Origin: Impatiens glandulifera
Taxonomy: Eukaryota; Streptophyta; Magnoliopsida; Ericales; Balsaminaceae
Reading direction: 5' to 3'
Length of the DNA: 64,000 nt
Assembly (NCBI RefSeq): GCF_907164915.1
Contig: NC_061862.1
Location: 80,255,718-80,319,717 of the forward strand
The notes below the pieces were generated by a model. That model made no database searches, was not told the DNA's origin, and saw only the letters and a list, made by a program, of their open reading frames with translations. Positions 11,331 through 20,612 of this stretch are shown piece by piece. The position numbers were made by a program, and so were the translations under genes. Positions within the stretch are counted from its first letter, which is position 1; each line of letters opens with the position of its first letter.

Positions 11331-11700
11331 CGCGGTTTGGAAGCCAAACCGTCCCATCACGAATGGGCGGGAAATTTCCCTCCAAAATGAAATGTGTCAG
11401 TCTGAGCGGTTTCGTACGAAACGGTGGGCGGTTTTGTTAGGCGGGAGATTTCCCTCCAAAATTTTGGCTATGTCATCGGTGACGCAATCTTTTCCTTGAT
11501 ACCGAATGACGGATCGGTTTCTAATTTTGATTGCTCGGTGTTTAGCAGTTTTAAGCATTTTATGAAACCGGATATGAACGATATGATGCCGGTTATGTTA
11601 GATAAATGCAAGAAGTAAAGAGAGGCGATCAAGACTGAAACAGTATTTTATTATAATTGAAACCGATAGGATCGAAAGGAAGACATTTAAATAAAGATGT
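11331..11700 (-). promoter_or_regulatory. Putative promoter region of ORF-C with E2F-like sites
   Basis: There is no ORF of note. On the minus strand TTTCCCGCC, which matches the E2F consensus, lies at 11374-11366. A near match, TCTCCCGCC, lies at 11448-11440. Both sit within a repeated GGCGGGARATTTCCCTCCAA block. The first is about 40 bp upstream of the TATA box. Confidence 0.45.
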
Positions 11701-12408
11701 TTAACCAGTAAACACGAATTTGGAGTACTTTTCCACCACGGCATCTTTATCGAGAATGTTTGAGGGGGATGCCGGTGTGCCCGGTCCAAAATCTGGCCGG
11801 TACTTGAGGATGAACTTGCTGATGTGTGGTGCGAAGCCGAGACCTTTCTTGGTCCGCACCATTTTCCTCAAAGTTTGAAAAAGGACCGCTGCCCAATTGA
11901 TGGGCGTGTGGTTGTAGATGTGGGTCATCATATTATAGGTATTCTTTGAGAACCGCTGATTTACAGATTGGCACAGAATGGACCGAGTGACAATCTCAAG
12001 AAGTAGTTGAGTGCTTTTACCGAGGCGGGTTTTTAACCCATAGGTTTCCACCGTCTCGAAGGTTCCTAAGCAGCGGTACACATAGTAGTACTCATCAGTG
12101 CCCACCAAGGCCGGAAAGTCAGAGAACCCTTCTTTGGGCAGATTGAAAAGTGCAGCAAATTCGGCTTCATCGAGCCGGAAGGTGTGGTTCCTTACAGTTG
12201 TGACAATGCGATCTCCCCAGTTGACCGCATTTCTGAAGAATTCCTTTACATCCTCAGTTAGTATGGGGCCGGATTCGGCAAGGAAGGCTTGAAGACCGGT
12301 AACAATGAGACTTTCAAACATGTGTTTCTTTGGGTGATCGTAGTCCCATTCGGCCAAGCATGAGCCGAAGTCAACACTTAGAAAATTTCCCAAAGTTCGG
12401 CTTGGCAT
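11701..12408 (-). CDS. Accessory ORF-B of the SIRE-type element: 235-residue transposon-associated domain protein
   Basis: Function is unknown. The ATG at 12408 starts MPSRTLGNFLSVDF. The protein is a single domain of the type annotated as a putative plant transposon protein, seen in many retroelement accessory ORFs. Key blocks are VKEFFRNA at 54-61, FNLPKEGFSD at 88-97, RSIL at 142, YNMM near 158 and INWAAVLFQTL at 170-180. The spacing is almost the same as in ORF-A and the first 190 residues of ORF-C, so the three are paralogues. There is no catalytic motif, zinc finger, signal peptide or membrane segment. It has its own TATA-like box at 12487-12495 and a pyrimidine-rich leader. It is preceded by ORF-A and followed by ORF-C, in the same orientation as gag and pol. 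Confidence 0.8.
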   Translation of the reverse strand: MPSRTLGNFLSVDFGSCLAEWDYDHPKKHMFESLIVTGLQAFLAESGPILTEDVKEFFRNAVNWGDRIVTTVRNHTFRLDEAEFAALFNLPKEGFSDFPALVGTDEYYYVYRCLGTFETVETYGLKTRLGKSTQLLLEIVTRSILCQSVNQRFSKNTYNMMTHIYNHTPINWAAVLFQTLRKMVRTKKGLGFAPHISKFILKYRPDFGPGTPASPSNILDKDAVVEKYSKFVFTG

Positions 12409-12486
12409 GATGATGATGTAGAGAGAGAGAGAAATTCAAGAGGGTGCAAGTGATCGTGAATGTGAGAAGGTGAAGAGAGAATGGCT

Positions 12487-12495
12487 CCTTATATA
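12487..12495 (-). promoter_or_regulatory. TATA box upstream of ORF-B
   Basis: On the minus strand this reads TATATAAGG, about 80 nt before the ATG at 12408. The leader between them is CT-rich (CTCTCTTCACCTTCTCAC, then CTCTCTCTCTAC). This looks like an ordinary plant core promoter but rests on sequence alone. Confidence 0.55.
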
Positions 12496-12896
12496 GAATT
12501 GTTTTTGGAGGGAAAATCAGAGCATTGATTGTTATTTTTGTTTTATTAAGGAAGAGAATCTTTTCATTTCCAAAGTGCATTGGGAAGAGGCGGTTTGCAG
12601 ATCTCGAGGTAAGTATTCGTTGGAAACCAACCAGATTAGTTAGAGATTAAATGTGCGGGTGGTTGGGAGTTATCTCATTAAATAAGATTATCTCATTAAG
12701 TGCATTTATCACATAAACAACATTGATTAGATGGAGACCGAAAGTGATAGAGATAAAGCCGAAATATGTCATACAGAAATGAAAAACAGAAATAAAACCG
12801 AAGTGGACATGGATGAAGCCGATATGGTCAGATCTGAGCTGAATAATAATACATCCGGTGCATGAAGCAAAATGACCGGATGCAAGAAGGAGTGAT
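12496..12896 (-). other. Spacer between ORF-A and ORF-B
   Basis: No supported ORF. It holds the upstream region of ORF-B. A short set of imperfect repeats with the theme AAGCCGA-ATATG / AAACCGA-AGTGG lies near 12750-12830. Confidence 0.5.
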
Positions 12897-13610
12897 CTAA
12901 TGGTTCCTCCTCTCTTCAACCCGATCGTAGAACGAGTCGATGATTTCCTTGGTGAACACTTGGCTGCGGTCCAAACCTTCGCCTGGACAGGTTGGGACCC
13001 CGAGCTCCTCAAACAGCCGGCTGATCTGGGGAATGAACGCCACCGACCTGGTGCCGATTATCCAGATCAGGACATCGAACAGCACCCTGGACCAGTTGAC
13101 CGGCGTCCTCGTTATGATGGCTGCCATCATATTGAACGTTACCGTGCAATATGTATGGGTTACATCTTTCCCGAGGATGCTCCTCCCTATTATGTCATTT
13201 AGGAGCTGGTATTCAGCCCTCAAGGGATATTTGGAGCCATGATCATCGACTGGCTCATCTGACCGAGAGAGAGAGAGAGAGACCTCAGCCTTGGTGTCGG
13301 CTGGAGGATTAAGGTCCGTGAGCCCTTGTTTGGGCAGATTGAAGCACCGAGCAAAGTCTTGCTCGGTGAAGTCAAAGATGGCACCCCTAACTTTTGATTG
13401 AATGTGGGTGTTGAAGTAGGGTGTCCCCCGGTACACCCTGGCATTGTTGAAGAACTCAATGACGGACTGAGGATAGATGAGTTGATTATCATCTAGGAAG
13501 TACTGGAGACCGGTATCCTCCAGTTGTTTGATCATACGGTAAAGATCATAGTGATCTGTACTGGAGCATGATTCGAAGTTCACTTGTAGGACATTTGTGA
13601 AGATAGACAT
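12897..13610 (-). CDS. Accessory ORF-A of the SIRE-type element: 237-residue transposon-associated domain protein
   Basis: Function is unknown. It starts at the ATG at 13610 (MSIFTNVLQVNFESC) and ends at TAG 12897. Conserved blocks are VIEFFNNA at 50-57, FNLPKQGLTD at 90-99, GRSILGK at 142-148, FNMM at 159-162 and VNWSRVLFDVL at 171-181. They match ORF-B and the N-terminus of ORF-C in order and spacing. A TATA-like box lies about 60 nt upstream. It is the first ORF after pol, separated from it by about 510 bp, so it is not a read-through extension of pol. The lack of hydrophobic segments argues against an Env-like role. What is known of the family is limited to its association with plant retroelements. 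Confidence 0.8.
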   Translation of the reverse strand: MSIFTNVLQVNFESCSSTDHYDLYRMIKQLEDTGLQYFLDDNQLIYPQSVIEFFNNARVYRGTPYFNTHIQSKVRGAIFDFTEQDFARCFNLPKQGLTDLNPPADTKAEVSLSLSRSDEPVDDHGSKYPLRAEYQLLNDIIGRSILGKDVTHTYCTVTFNMMAAIITRTPVNWSRVLFDVLIWIIGTRSVAFIPQISRLFEELGVPTCPGEGLDRSQVFTKEIIDSFYDRVEERRNH

Positions 13611-13670
13611 TTTGTCTTAGAGGAAGAAGGGTGTTTTCGTTTTGTGAGTGTTTGAGTGAGAGAGTGCTCT

Positions 13671-13679
13671 CTTTAAATA
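13671..13679 (-). promoter_or_regulatory. TATA-like box upstream of ORF-A
   Basis: On the minus strand this reads TATTTAAAG, followed by GAGAGCACTCTCTCACTC and other pyrimidine-rich leader up to the ATG at 13610. It is weaker than the boxes of ORF-B and ORF-C. Confidence 0.45.
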
Positions 13680-14122
13680 CTGGTTTGGGGCTAGCCTATT
13701 GTCCGGGCATTAAGTGAGGTGATGTATATTAACTGCAGGGTAAGAGTCTTTGCATAAAATAGGTAACTTTGCAGGTCTAGGTGTCGGTCATAGGCCTGGA
13801 CTATGAAAGATATCAAAAGATCTTCACGTCTTTTTAGGCACGACCAGGTTAATTCTAAAAGGTAATGATGCAGAACAGAGACCTTTAACCTTTGATAATT
13901 ATTCCTCTTTTGTTTGAATGTCAAATAATCTGGGATAATCTTCTTCCGAACCGGTCAGCTTTCAGTTGTTCATCCCGATGCGGTTACGTGGTGTTTCCAC
14001 CAGATAGCCGGTCGGTTTACTCTATCTGATAGACTGGGCGATTCTTCCACAGATACCCCGAAGATTCAAAGTTCAACATCTTAGGAAGAGTTACCGGTTT
14101 GTCTGTCTGAACCGACTTTCCT
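13680..14122 (-). other. Spacer between pol and ORF-A
   Basis: No recognisable product. Short frames on the minus strand (for example 13691-13924) have no domain. It probably holds the upstream control region of ORF-A. Confidence 0.5.
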
Positions 14123-17100
14123 TTAAGTATCCTTTGGAAGGATTTGACTAATATCGGTTAATCCGAGAGTAAGTCTAAATTGAGAAAACTTAGCTTCCTG
14201 TAGAGGCTTTGTGAAGATATCGGCTACTTGTTGATCGGTGGGTACGTATTCCAGCCGGATATGCTTCAGCGTGACATGCTCACGAATGAAATGATGCCTT
14301 ATGTCGATGTGCTTGGTTCTGGAATGGAGAACCGGGTTGTATGTAATCGCAATGGCACTTGTGTTGTCGCAGAAAATTGGAGACTCTTCGGCTGTAATAC
14401 CGAAATCCTTCAGCTGCTGTTGGATCCAGAGAAGTTGAGAGCAGCAACTTCCGGCTGCCAAGTATTCAGCTTCTGCGGTTGATGTAGCCACGGATGTCTG
14501 CTTCTTGCTATGCCACGATACCAGTCGGTCACCAAGGAACTGACATGTTCCGCTGGTGCTCTTTCTGTCAATCTTGCAGCCTGCATAGTCTGCGTCTGAA
14601 TAGCTCGTTAGATTGAATGATGAGTCCTTTGGGTACCACAGACCGACATCAGGTGTACCCTTTAGATACTTCAGTATCCTTTTTGCGGCTGTGTAGTGGG
14701 ATTGCTTTGGATTTGCTTGAAATCTCCCACATACACCAACTGCAAACAGGATGTCCGGTCTGCTTGCTGTCAGATATAGCAGGGAGCCGATCATGCCCCG
14801 GTATGCAATCTGATCTACTGATTGCCCTTCATCATCCCTGTCCAATTTAATGGATGAACTCATTGGAGTGGCCGCCGAGGAGCAGGTGTCCATACCGAAT
14901 TTCTTTAGAAGCTCCTTGGTATATTTCGGTTGACTGATGAATGTTCCTTCCTTGAGTTGCTTAACCTGAAGACCTAGGAAGAAACTTAATTCTCCCATCA
15001 TACTCATTTCAAATTTGTCAGTCATCATTTTTGAAAATTTGTCACACAGCTTGGGGTCAGTGGAACCAAAAATAATATCATCTACATAGATTTGAACAAG
15101 TAGGATATGTTCCTTCTTTTCAAATTTGAACAAGGTCTTATCCACTGAACCGATGGTGAAGTCATGCTCTACTAGAAATGCGGTTAGCGTATCATACCAG
15201 GCTCTTGGTGCTTGCTTTAGACCGTATAAAGCTTTGTTCAGCCGGTATACATGGTTTGGAAGTGCAGCGTTCTTGAAGCCGGGTGGCTGTTCAACATACA
15301 CTTCCTCTCGTATATCACCGTTCAAAAATGCGCTTTTAACATCCATTTGAAAAACTTTGAAATTTTTGAAAGCAGCAAATGCAAGAAAAATCCTAATGGC
15401 TTCAATCCTGGCTACAGGAGCAAATGACTCTTCAAAGTCAATGCCTTCTTCCTGTTTGTAGCCTTGAGCCACTAATCTGGCTTTGTTCCTCGTGACCAGA
15501 CCGTCCTCATTGAGTTTGTTTCTGAATACCCATCTTGTTCCAATGACCGATTTATCTTTCGGTCTGGGAACTAAGTACCAGACTTTACTACTCTCGAACT
15601 GGTTTAGTTCTTCTTGCATTCCCAAGATCCAGTCCGGATCTGACAATGCTTCATCTATTCTTTTCGGTTCAATCTGGGATATAAAAGCAGAGTTAAAATA
15701 TCCTTCCAGAAGTTGACTCCTAGTTCGAACAGGTTCTGAAGGGTCACCTATAATTTGCTCAGGAGGATGTTTACTGTTTCTTCTGAGATTCGGTTCAAGG
15801 GTGTCTACCAAGTTATCGTTTAATTGATCAAGGCTAGACATGTCGGTAGGCTGACCAAGATTGTCAGACCGACCGGCTTCCTCGGGTTGGACCGAAGTGT
15901 CAGCTTCCTGCTGTGAAACAGCTTGATCCGGCTGGGTATCAATATTACCCATTAGGTCATGGACAAATCCCCTGAAGACCGGAGTCTCATCTTCGCTATC
16001 AGAATGAATATCATTATTTTCCAGTCTGTTATGAAGATCAAAGCACGAAGCAGTGTTGCTTTCAACCGATTCATCGAAAACAACGTGAATTGTTTCCTCC
16101 ATGGTTGCAGTTCTATTGTTGTACACTCTATATGCTTTGCTTACTGAAGAGTATCCCAGCATAATGCCGGTATCGGTCTTTGCATCAAAAGCAGTGAGTT
16201 GGGTTTTACCATTATTAAGAATATAACATTTACAACCGAAAATCCTGAGGTATTTAAGTTTGGGAACTCTGTTAAAATAAACCTCATATGGTGTTTTGTT
16301 GTGAAATCTGTTTATCAAAGACCGATTTTGTGTATGGCATGCAGTGTTGATAGCTTCAGCCCAATATTTCTGAGCAATGCCGGAGTCGGCTATCATGGAC
16401 CGTGCGGCTTCCTTGAGAGTCCGGTTTCTTCTCTCGGCCAGGCCATTTTGTTGAGGAGTCCTGGCACTAGACAACTCGTGTCTAATGCCGGATTCATCAA
16501 GATATGCAGTTAACGTGCTATTAGTAAATTCGGTACCTCTGTCGCTTCGAATGCAATTTATACGAGTTGATTTTTCATTTTGCAAACGCTTAAGGAGATT
16601 GATTAGGTTTGATACCGTTTCACGTTTAGATGGTAAAAATATGACCCATGTATATCTAGAGTAATCATCAATAACTACCATGGTGTAGAGCATACCGCCT
16701 AGACTAATGACCTGAATCGGTCCAAATAAATCCATGTGAAGAAGTTCTAGGCATCGGCTAGATTGGAGATTGCCTTTGCTTTTAAATGATGACTTAGTTT
16801 GTTTACCCATCTGGCATGCTGAACAAACCTTATCCTGGTTAAATACTATATCTGGAATGCCCTCAACTAGTTTCTTACCACGAATGTAGTTTAAGGTTTT
16901 CATGTTTAGATGATTTAGTCTTTTATGCCATAGCCAGGTTTGATCAGTTTTAGCTATCATGCATATAGGATGTTCTACTCTAGTTTTCCAGTCTACCTTG
17001 TAGATGTTACCTATCCTATTTCCGGTTAGTAGTACTATTCCTTGAGAATTCTTAACTAAGCATGCATGTTTAAGGAATTCTACTGTGTATCCGGCATCAC

Positions 17101-17350
17101 ACATTTGGCTAATGCTAAGTAGATTAAAACGTAGGTTTTCAACTAGAAGTACATTATCAATAGTTAGGTTACCATGGACAATCTTACCCTTGCCCACGGT
17201 TTTACCTTTAGAGTTGTCACCGAAGGTAATTGGAGCACCGGTTACTGATCTAATGTCGGTTAGCAGATTGCTATTTCCGGTCATGTGTCTGGAGCAACCG
17301 CTGTCCAAGAACCATTCAGAGTTTCCTAGCCGTTTCTTTGGATCCTGCAA
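14123..17350 (-). CDS. pol: Pol polyprotein of the SIRE-type copia element (protease, integrase, reverse transcriptase, RNase H)
   Basis: It encodes the enzymes that copy the element RNA and insert the cDNA. Counting from the codon at 17350 (a TTG, not a real start), domains are in copia order. The protease motif LDSG lies at 15-18. The pre-integrase zinc site is H142, H147, C176 and C179. Integrase has D207, D270 and E306 with the classic D-35-E spacing. Reverse transcriptase shows [18 protein letters not shown] and YVDD at 755-758. RNase H shows SDADYAG at 918-924 and [11 protein letters not shown]. All key residues are present and there is no internal stop over 1075 codons. There is no ATG at the beginning. 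The frame is +1 relative to gag and is closed upstream by TAA at about 17354-17356, next to an acceptor-like TTTTTGCAG. Expression must therefore use splicing or recoding. Confidence 0.95.
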   Translation of the reverse strand: MQDPKKRLGNSEWFLDSGCSRHMTGNSNLLTDIRSVTGAPITFGDNSKGKTVGKGKIVHGNLTIDNVLLVENLRFNLLSISQMCDAGYTVEFLKHACLVKNSQGIVLLTGNRIGNIYKVDWKTRVEHPICMIAKTDQTWLWHKRLNHLNMKTLNYIRGKKLVEGIPDIVFNQDKVCSACQMGKQTKSSFKSKGNLQSSRCLELLHMDLFGPIQVISLGGMLYTMVVIDDYSRYTWVIFLPSKRETVSNLINLLKRLQNEKSTRINCIRSDRGTEFTNSTLTAYLDESGIRHELSSARTPQQNGLAERRNRTLKEAARSMIADSGIAQKYWAEAINTACHTQNRSLINRFHNKTPYEVYFNRVPKLKYLRIFGCKCYILNNGKTQLTAFDAKTDTGIMLGYSSVSKAYRVYNNRTATMEETIHVVFDESVESNTASCFDLHNRLENNDIHSDSEDETPVFRGFVHDLMGNIDTQPDQAVSQQEADTSVQPEEAGRSDNLGQPTDMSSLDQLNDNLVDTLEPNLRRNSKHPPEQIIGDPSEPVRTRSQLLEGYFNSAFISQIEPKRIDEALSDPDWILGMQEELNQFESSKVWYLVPRPKDKSVIGTRWVFRNKLNEDGLVTRNKARLVAQGYKQEEGIDFEESFAPVARIEAIRIFLAFAAFKNFKVFQMDVKSAFLNGDIREEVYVEQPPGFKNAALPNHVYRLNKALYGLKQAPRAWYDTLTAFLVEHDFTIGSVDKTLFKFEKKEHILLVQIYVDDIIFGSTDPKLCDKFSKMMTDKFEMSMMGELSFFLGLQVKQLKEGTFISQPKYTKELLKKFGMDTCSSAATPMSSSIKLDRDDEGQSVDQIAYRGMIGSLLYLTASRPDILFAVGVCGRFQANPKQSHYTAAKRILKYLKGTPDVGLWYPKDSSFNLTSYSDADYAGCKIDRKSTSGTCQFLGDRLVSWHSKKQTSVATSTAEAEYLAAGSCCSQLLWIQQQLKDFGITAEESPIFCDNTSAIAITYNPVLHSRTKHIDIRHHFIREHVTLKHIRLEYVPTDQQVADIFTKPLQEAKFSQFRLTLGLTDISQILPKDT

Positions 17351-17384
17351 AAATTACATATTTACAACTATTTGGTACCCACAT

Positions 17385-19232
17385 TTACTTGGGTCCACAT
17401 GCGATTAGTCCCTTAGGTACCCAAACCTTGATAAACCGAACGGTCTTCTTTGCTATAGTTTCAACTGTTCTCCTTACACTTGGTCGGGTGTGTTTCGGTT
17501 TCCCTACAGATGACCCAAATGATGATGGTCTTTGGTTTGATGATCTATAGTTTGATCTACGTGGTTCAGGAAAGTCTTTCTTATATTTGAGGATTTCTGC
17601 TTTCCTTTTCTCAAGGTCAAGCCATGAATCGGTTGGGCCAACATAGTCGTACTTTGTCTTTTCTTCCCTATAATACGCGGTCTCCTCTTCTTCAGCTGTA
17701 CAGGTGCTCTTAAGAAATTTTATAAAAGGAAGGTTTCCTTTTGTAAGCTTTGCTTTCCATATGGACTTTCGGTCTTTAGATCTGTTCTCTGTGTATCCTA
17801 GGCCATTCTTACAACGTGGATGCCTGTATTCTTTATTCAGGTTCTTTACTATATCGCTAGATCTCCTATAGGCGGCCATTGTATACTGAAATCTGGCATT
17901 CTCTCTTTCGGTTAGTTCTCTAGTCGGCTCACTAGGTTGTTCGATCTTAAGGTCTAATTCGGTTTCTAGGGTATGAGTATCATCAGGTTGTATGGCTTCC
18001 GGTTCGGCTATGATAGGTACCTCTGGTTCTTCTGGGATAGGTACGATGGGATCGGTTTTGATGTTGAGGTGCTTAGGTAACATGGTCAATAGGTTCTTAT
18101 ATTCTTCTACCATGTCATTCAATGCTTCATATAACTCATCTTTAGTAAATTCATCACAAGGAGAGTCAAATACCTGTTCCTCATTTGCCATGAGACATGT
18201 GAGGTCATCGTCACTGTCACTGTGAGCCCATAGACTTCCTCCATCATCGGCTATCAGTGCTTTCGGTACTTCACTTCCTTCACCGGTTTGTTGATAGTTG
18301 TTCCGGTTATTTTGGTAGTCTGGTTTCTGGGTATCTCTCCTTGGTTTCCTGCATTCCCACTTAAAATGTCCCATACAGTTACAGTTATAACATCTTACAT
18401 TGGATTTGTCACCATAGTAGTTGTTTGTCGGTTGGCTCCTTTTCATGAACCTCCCAAACTTTTGTGCAAGCATTGCCATGGCGTCCTCAGTAAACTGTTC
18501 GGCGGTTCTGATTGGTGCAGGTGCAGGAATCGGTACCGGTGCAGATGTAGATATAGGCGCAGGAACAGGTGCAGCCGGTTCCGTAGATGTGAACAGAGCT
18601 CTGGTTGACGTTGAGGCCGACACTTCCTCTTCAGTTCTGGAGTTCATCTCGAACTCATATGCCTTAAGATCTTCGAATACATCGTATAATTTCATCTTAC
18701 GTAGGCTCTTTGATTCTCTCATGACCATCGTCTTTATATCCCAAGCACTCGGTAGTGATCTCAATACCTTCATAATGACCTCTTTGTTGTCGTACCTCTT
18801 GCCCAGATTTGCCAACTCATCTAATACACCAGTGAACCGGTCACTGTATTCCTTCATAGTTTCCCCTGGTTTCATTTTGATGCTTTCAAACTTCTGTGTG
18901 GCCACCATTATTTTGTTCTCCTTTGTTCTTTCATTTCCCTCAAAGATCTGGATGACCGTGTTCCAAGTCTCCTTCGCGGTTGTGCAATCTCTGATCTTGC
19001 AATATGTATTTCTGTCTACGCTGTTGGAGATCCGGTTTCTTGCATGGTTGTCCAGATTGTTCCTTCTCCTATCTTCAGCCGTCCATTCTTTTCTGTCTTT
19101 ATCAATGACTATAGGTCCTTCGGTTAGAATGGATTCCATTTCATCATCCAAGGTGACTAGATGTAGGTGCATGCGTGCCTTCCAGTTGGCAAAGTCATCA
19201 CCTTCTAGCATTGGAGGCCTATCTTGATACAT
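17385..19232 (-). CDS. gag: Gag protein of the SIRE-type copia element
   Basis: This is the structural protein of the virus-like particle; it also binds the element RNA. It is 615 residues, starting at ATG 19232, which is the first ATG in frame after the primer-binding site. Residues about 10-200 form the UBN2/retrotrans_gag-like region (FANWKARMHLHL, AKETWNTVIQIFEGN, MKEYSDRFTGVLDELANLG). A Pro/Ala-rich linker follows. A single CCHC zinc knuckle, CYNCNCMGHFKWEC, lies at 281-294. The C-terminal third is long and charged, as in SIRE gags, and ends WVPKGLIACGPK before TAA. No lesion is seen. Confidence 0.93.
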   Translation of the reverse strand: MYQDRPPMLEGDDFANWKARMHLHLVTLDDEMESILTEGPIVIDKDRKEWTAEDRRRNNLDNHARNRISNSVDRNTYCKIRDCTTAKETWNTVIQIFEGNERTKENKIMVATQKFESIKMKPGETMKEYSDRFTGVLDELANLGKRYDNKEVIMKVLRSLPSAWDIKTMVMRESKSLRKMKLYDVFEDLKAYEFEMNSRTEEEVSASTSTRALFTSTEPAAPVPAPISTSAPVPIPAPAPIRTAEQFTEDAMAMLAQKFGRFMKRSQPTNNYYGDKSNVRCYNCNCMGHFKWECRKPRRDTQKPDYQNNRNNYQQTGEGSEVPKALIADDGGSLWAHSDSDDDLTCLMANEEQVFDSPCDEFTKDELYEALNDMVEEYKNLLTMLPKHLNIKTDPIVPIPEEPEVPIIAEPEAIQPDDTHTLETELDLKIEQPSEPTRELTERENARFQYTMAAYRRSSDIVKNLNKEYRHPRCKNGLGYTENRSKDRKSIWKAKLTKGNLPFIKFLKSTCTAEEEETAYYREEKTKYDYVGPTDSWLDLEKRKAEILKYKKDFPEPRRSNYRSSNQRPSSFGSSVGKPKHTRPSVRRTVETIAKKTVRFIKVWVPKGLIACGPK

Positions 19233-19257
19233 GTCTGCTTGAGTATTGAAACTAACT

Positions 19258-19269
19258 GCTCTGATACCA
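19258..19269 (-). promoter_or_regulatory. Primer-binding site, initiator tRNA-Met type
   Basis: On the minus strand this reads TGGTATCAGAGC, two bases after the end of the 5' LTR. It is the standard complement of the 3' end of plant initiator tRNA-Met used by copia elements. Confidence 0.95.
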
Positions 19270-19271
19270 AT

Positions 19272-20612
19272 TGTTAGGATCTAGGTCGCCGCTGGTGGAC
19301 CGGGGGTTGGACCGGTTAGCGGTTCTCACTCGTAGGGTGGTGGTTAATCCGGTTAGAGATTAACACCGGGGTTTCAATACTACACAACCTGTCACAAACC
19401 CTTGAACTGGGTTCAAGCGCGGAAGAGGTTTGCTTTCAGGTTGAAGCGGTGCACGTGTATGATAGGCGGAGTCGGTTTCGGATGATGGAGATTTGAAGAA
19501 TGGTGGGTCGGTTTCGGCAATCTGGATACTCGGTATGGTTTAGTCGGTTTGGAGCGGTGTAGTTAGGTTAGTCGGTTATGTAATGAAGCCAACAGAAAGT
19601 AAATGACACAACAGATTTTATGGATGTTCGGAGATAAAACTCCTACGTCACCCCTTCCTCTCGAAACCGCGAGAAGGATATTCACTAAGGAATACAAATA
19701 CAATCCGATCGAGACTTATTTCCTGCTCGATAACACTCTTACAATTCACACCGAAATTGTAACACACACTTAGAATTTAGCTCTTAGGCTTTCTTAGAAT
19801 ACCACACTGTTATCACTTATAGTAAATGCCTTCAACGCTTCACTTGTCTCACTTAATATCTCTTAATGTCGCACAGTATCCCGCTTTATGACTTTTTGTA
19901 ACTGCATTTACTCTTCTCCAACTGCCTCCTTTTATAGGTGAAATATGCCAACGGTCATATTTCGAAGCCTTGAATCTGATTGGCTGATCAGAGTTGCAGT
20001 GATTCAGTGTCTCAGGCCTGCCGGTCTTCTCCTCAGACCTGACAGTCAATCTCAGACCTGGCATCCTGTTTCAGACCTGCCGGTCTGTAAAGCAAACCTG
20101 CTGGGTTTGTCTTTTACTCAATGTAGGCACTGTCTGCTTGGACAGTTGTCTGTACTTTGAAGATTTCCTTTCTGGCTTATCCCGAAGTAGAAGGATCCGG
20201 TAGTACTGTTTTCTGCAGTCTACAGTCTTTCCTCAGACTTACATGGATATGGAAGTATTCAGTCTGTTCCTTTGGTATCATTCTCAACAGATACCCAAAG
20301 TGTCTTCTTGTGCAGGTCGGCCTCTTGACTTGGCCTAGGTTGACCATTTGACTTGGCCGAATATCTTTTGATGGTGAAGTGACCGGGCTTCCTCCGGTCT
20401 TGTGGATTGATCGGCTTTTGAGCTTTGGCTTTTAGGCTTTGGCCGATCCATCCTCTGTGCGGTCACGTACCGAATGCTCTTGATTGGTTTGGTATCTTGA
20501 CCGGTTCGGTACCTTGACTTGGTTTTCTTATTCATCCGGTCCGGTTCCTTGTTCCTGCATGGGAAGTTTGTTTAAGTTAGGTTTATTTGAACCGGTATGA
20601 ATTTATCTAACA
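19272..20612 (-). repeat. Right LTR (5' LTR in element orientation)
   Basis: It starts TGTTAGG and ends CTAACA on the plus strand. The promoter TATA box is CTATAAAAGG at 19929-19938 on the minus strand. Flanking ATAGT at 20613-20617 completes the target duplication. Compared by eye with 6654-7994 it differs at one base. Confidence 0.95.

Larger units (their letters stand above)
6654..20612 (-). mobile_element. Young SIRE-lineage Ty1/copia retrotransposon with three extra ORFs
   Basis: The element is 13,959 bp. It has 1341-bp LTRs at 6654-7994 and 19272-20612, both beginning TGTTAGG and ending CTAACA. It is flanked by ATAGT on both sides (6649-6653 and 20613-20617). By eye I noticed a single LTR difference (7295 T against 19913 C). 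In element order on the minus strand it reads 5' LTR, primer-binding site, gag, pol, accessory ORF-A, ORF-B, ORF-C, polypurine tract, 3' LTR. The RT/RNase H region ([38 protein letters not shown]) is of SIRE/Maximus type, a lineage known for extra ORFs after pol. Gag and pol have no internal stops, so the copy may still be competent, or was until recently. Confidence 0.95.

Noticed and set aside
8354..13610. Accessory ORFs as an envelope gene
   Set aside because: SIRE elements are known for Env-like ORFs, but none of the three proteins here has a signal peptide, a transmembrane segment or cysteine pairs. They match a transposon-associated domain instead.
18421..19227. Long plus-strand frame of 268 codons
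   Set aside because: It lies exactly antisense to gag, which has a complete domain structure. It has no recognisable domain and is a shadow.
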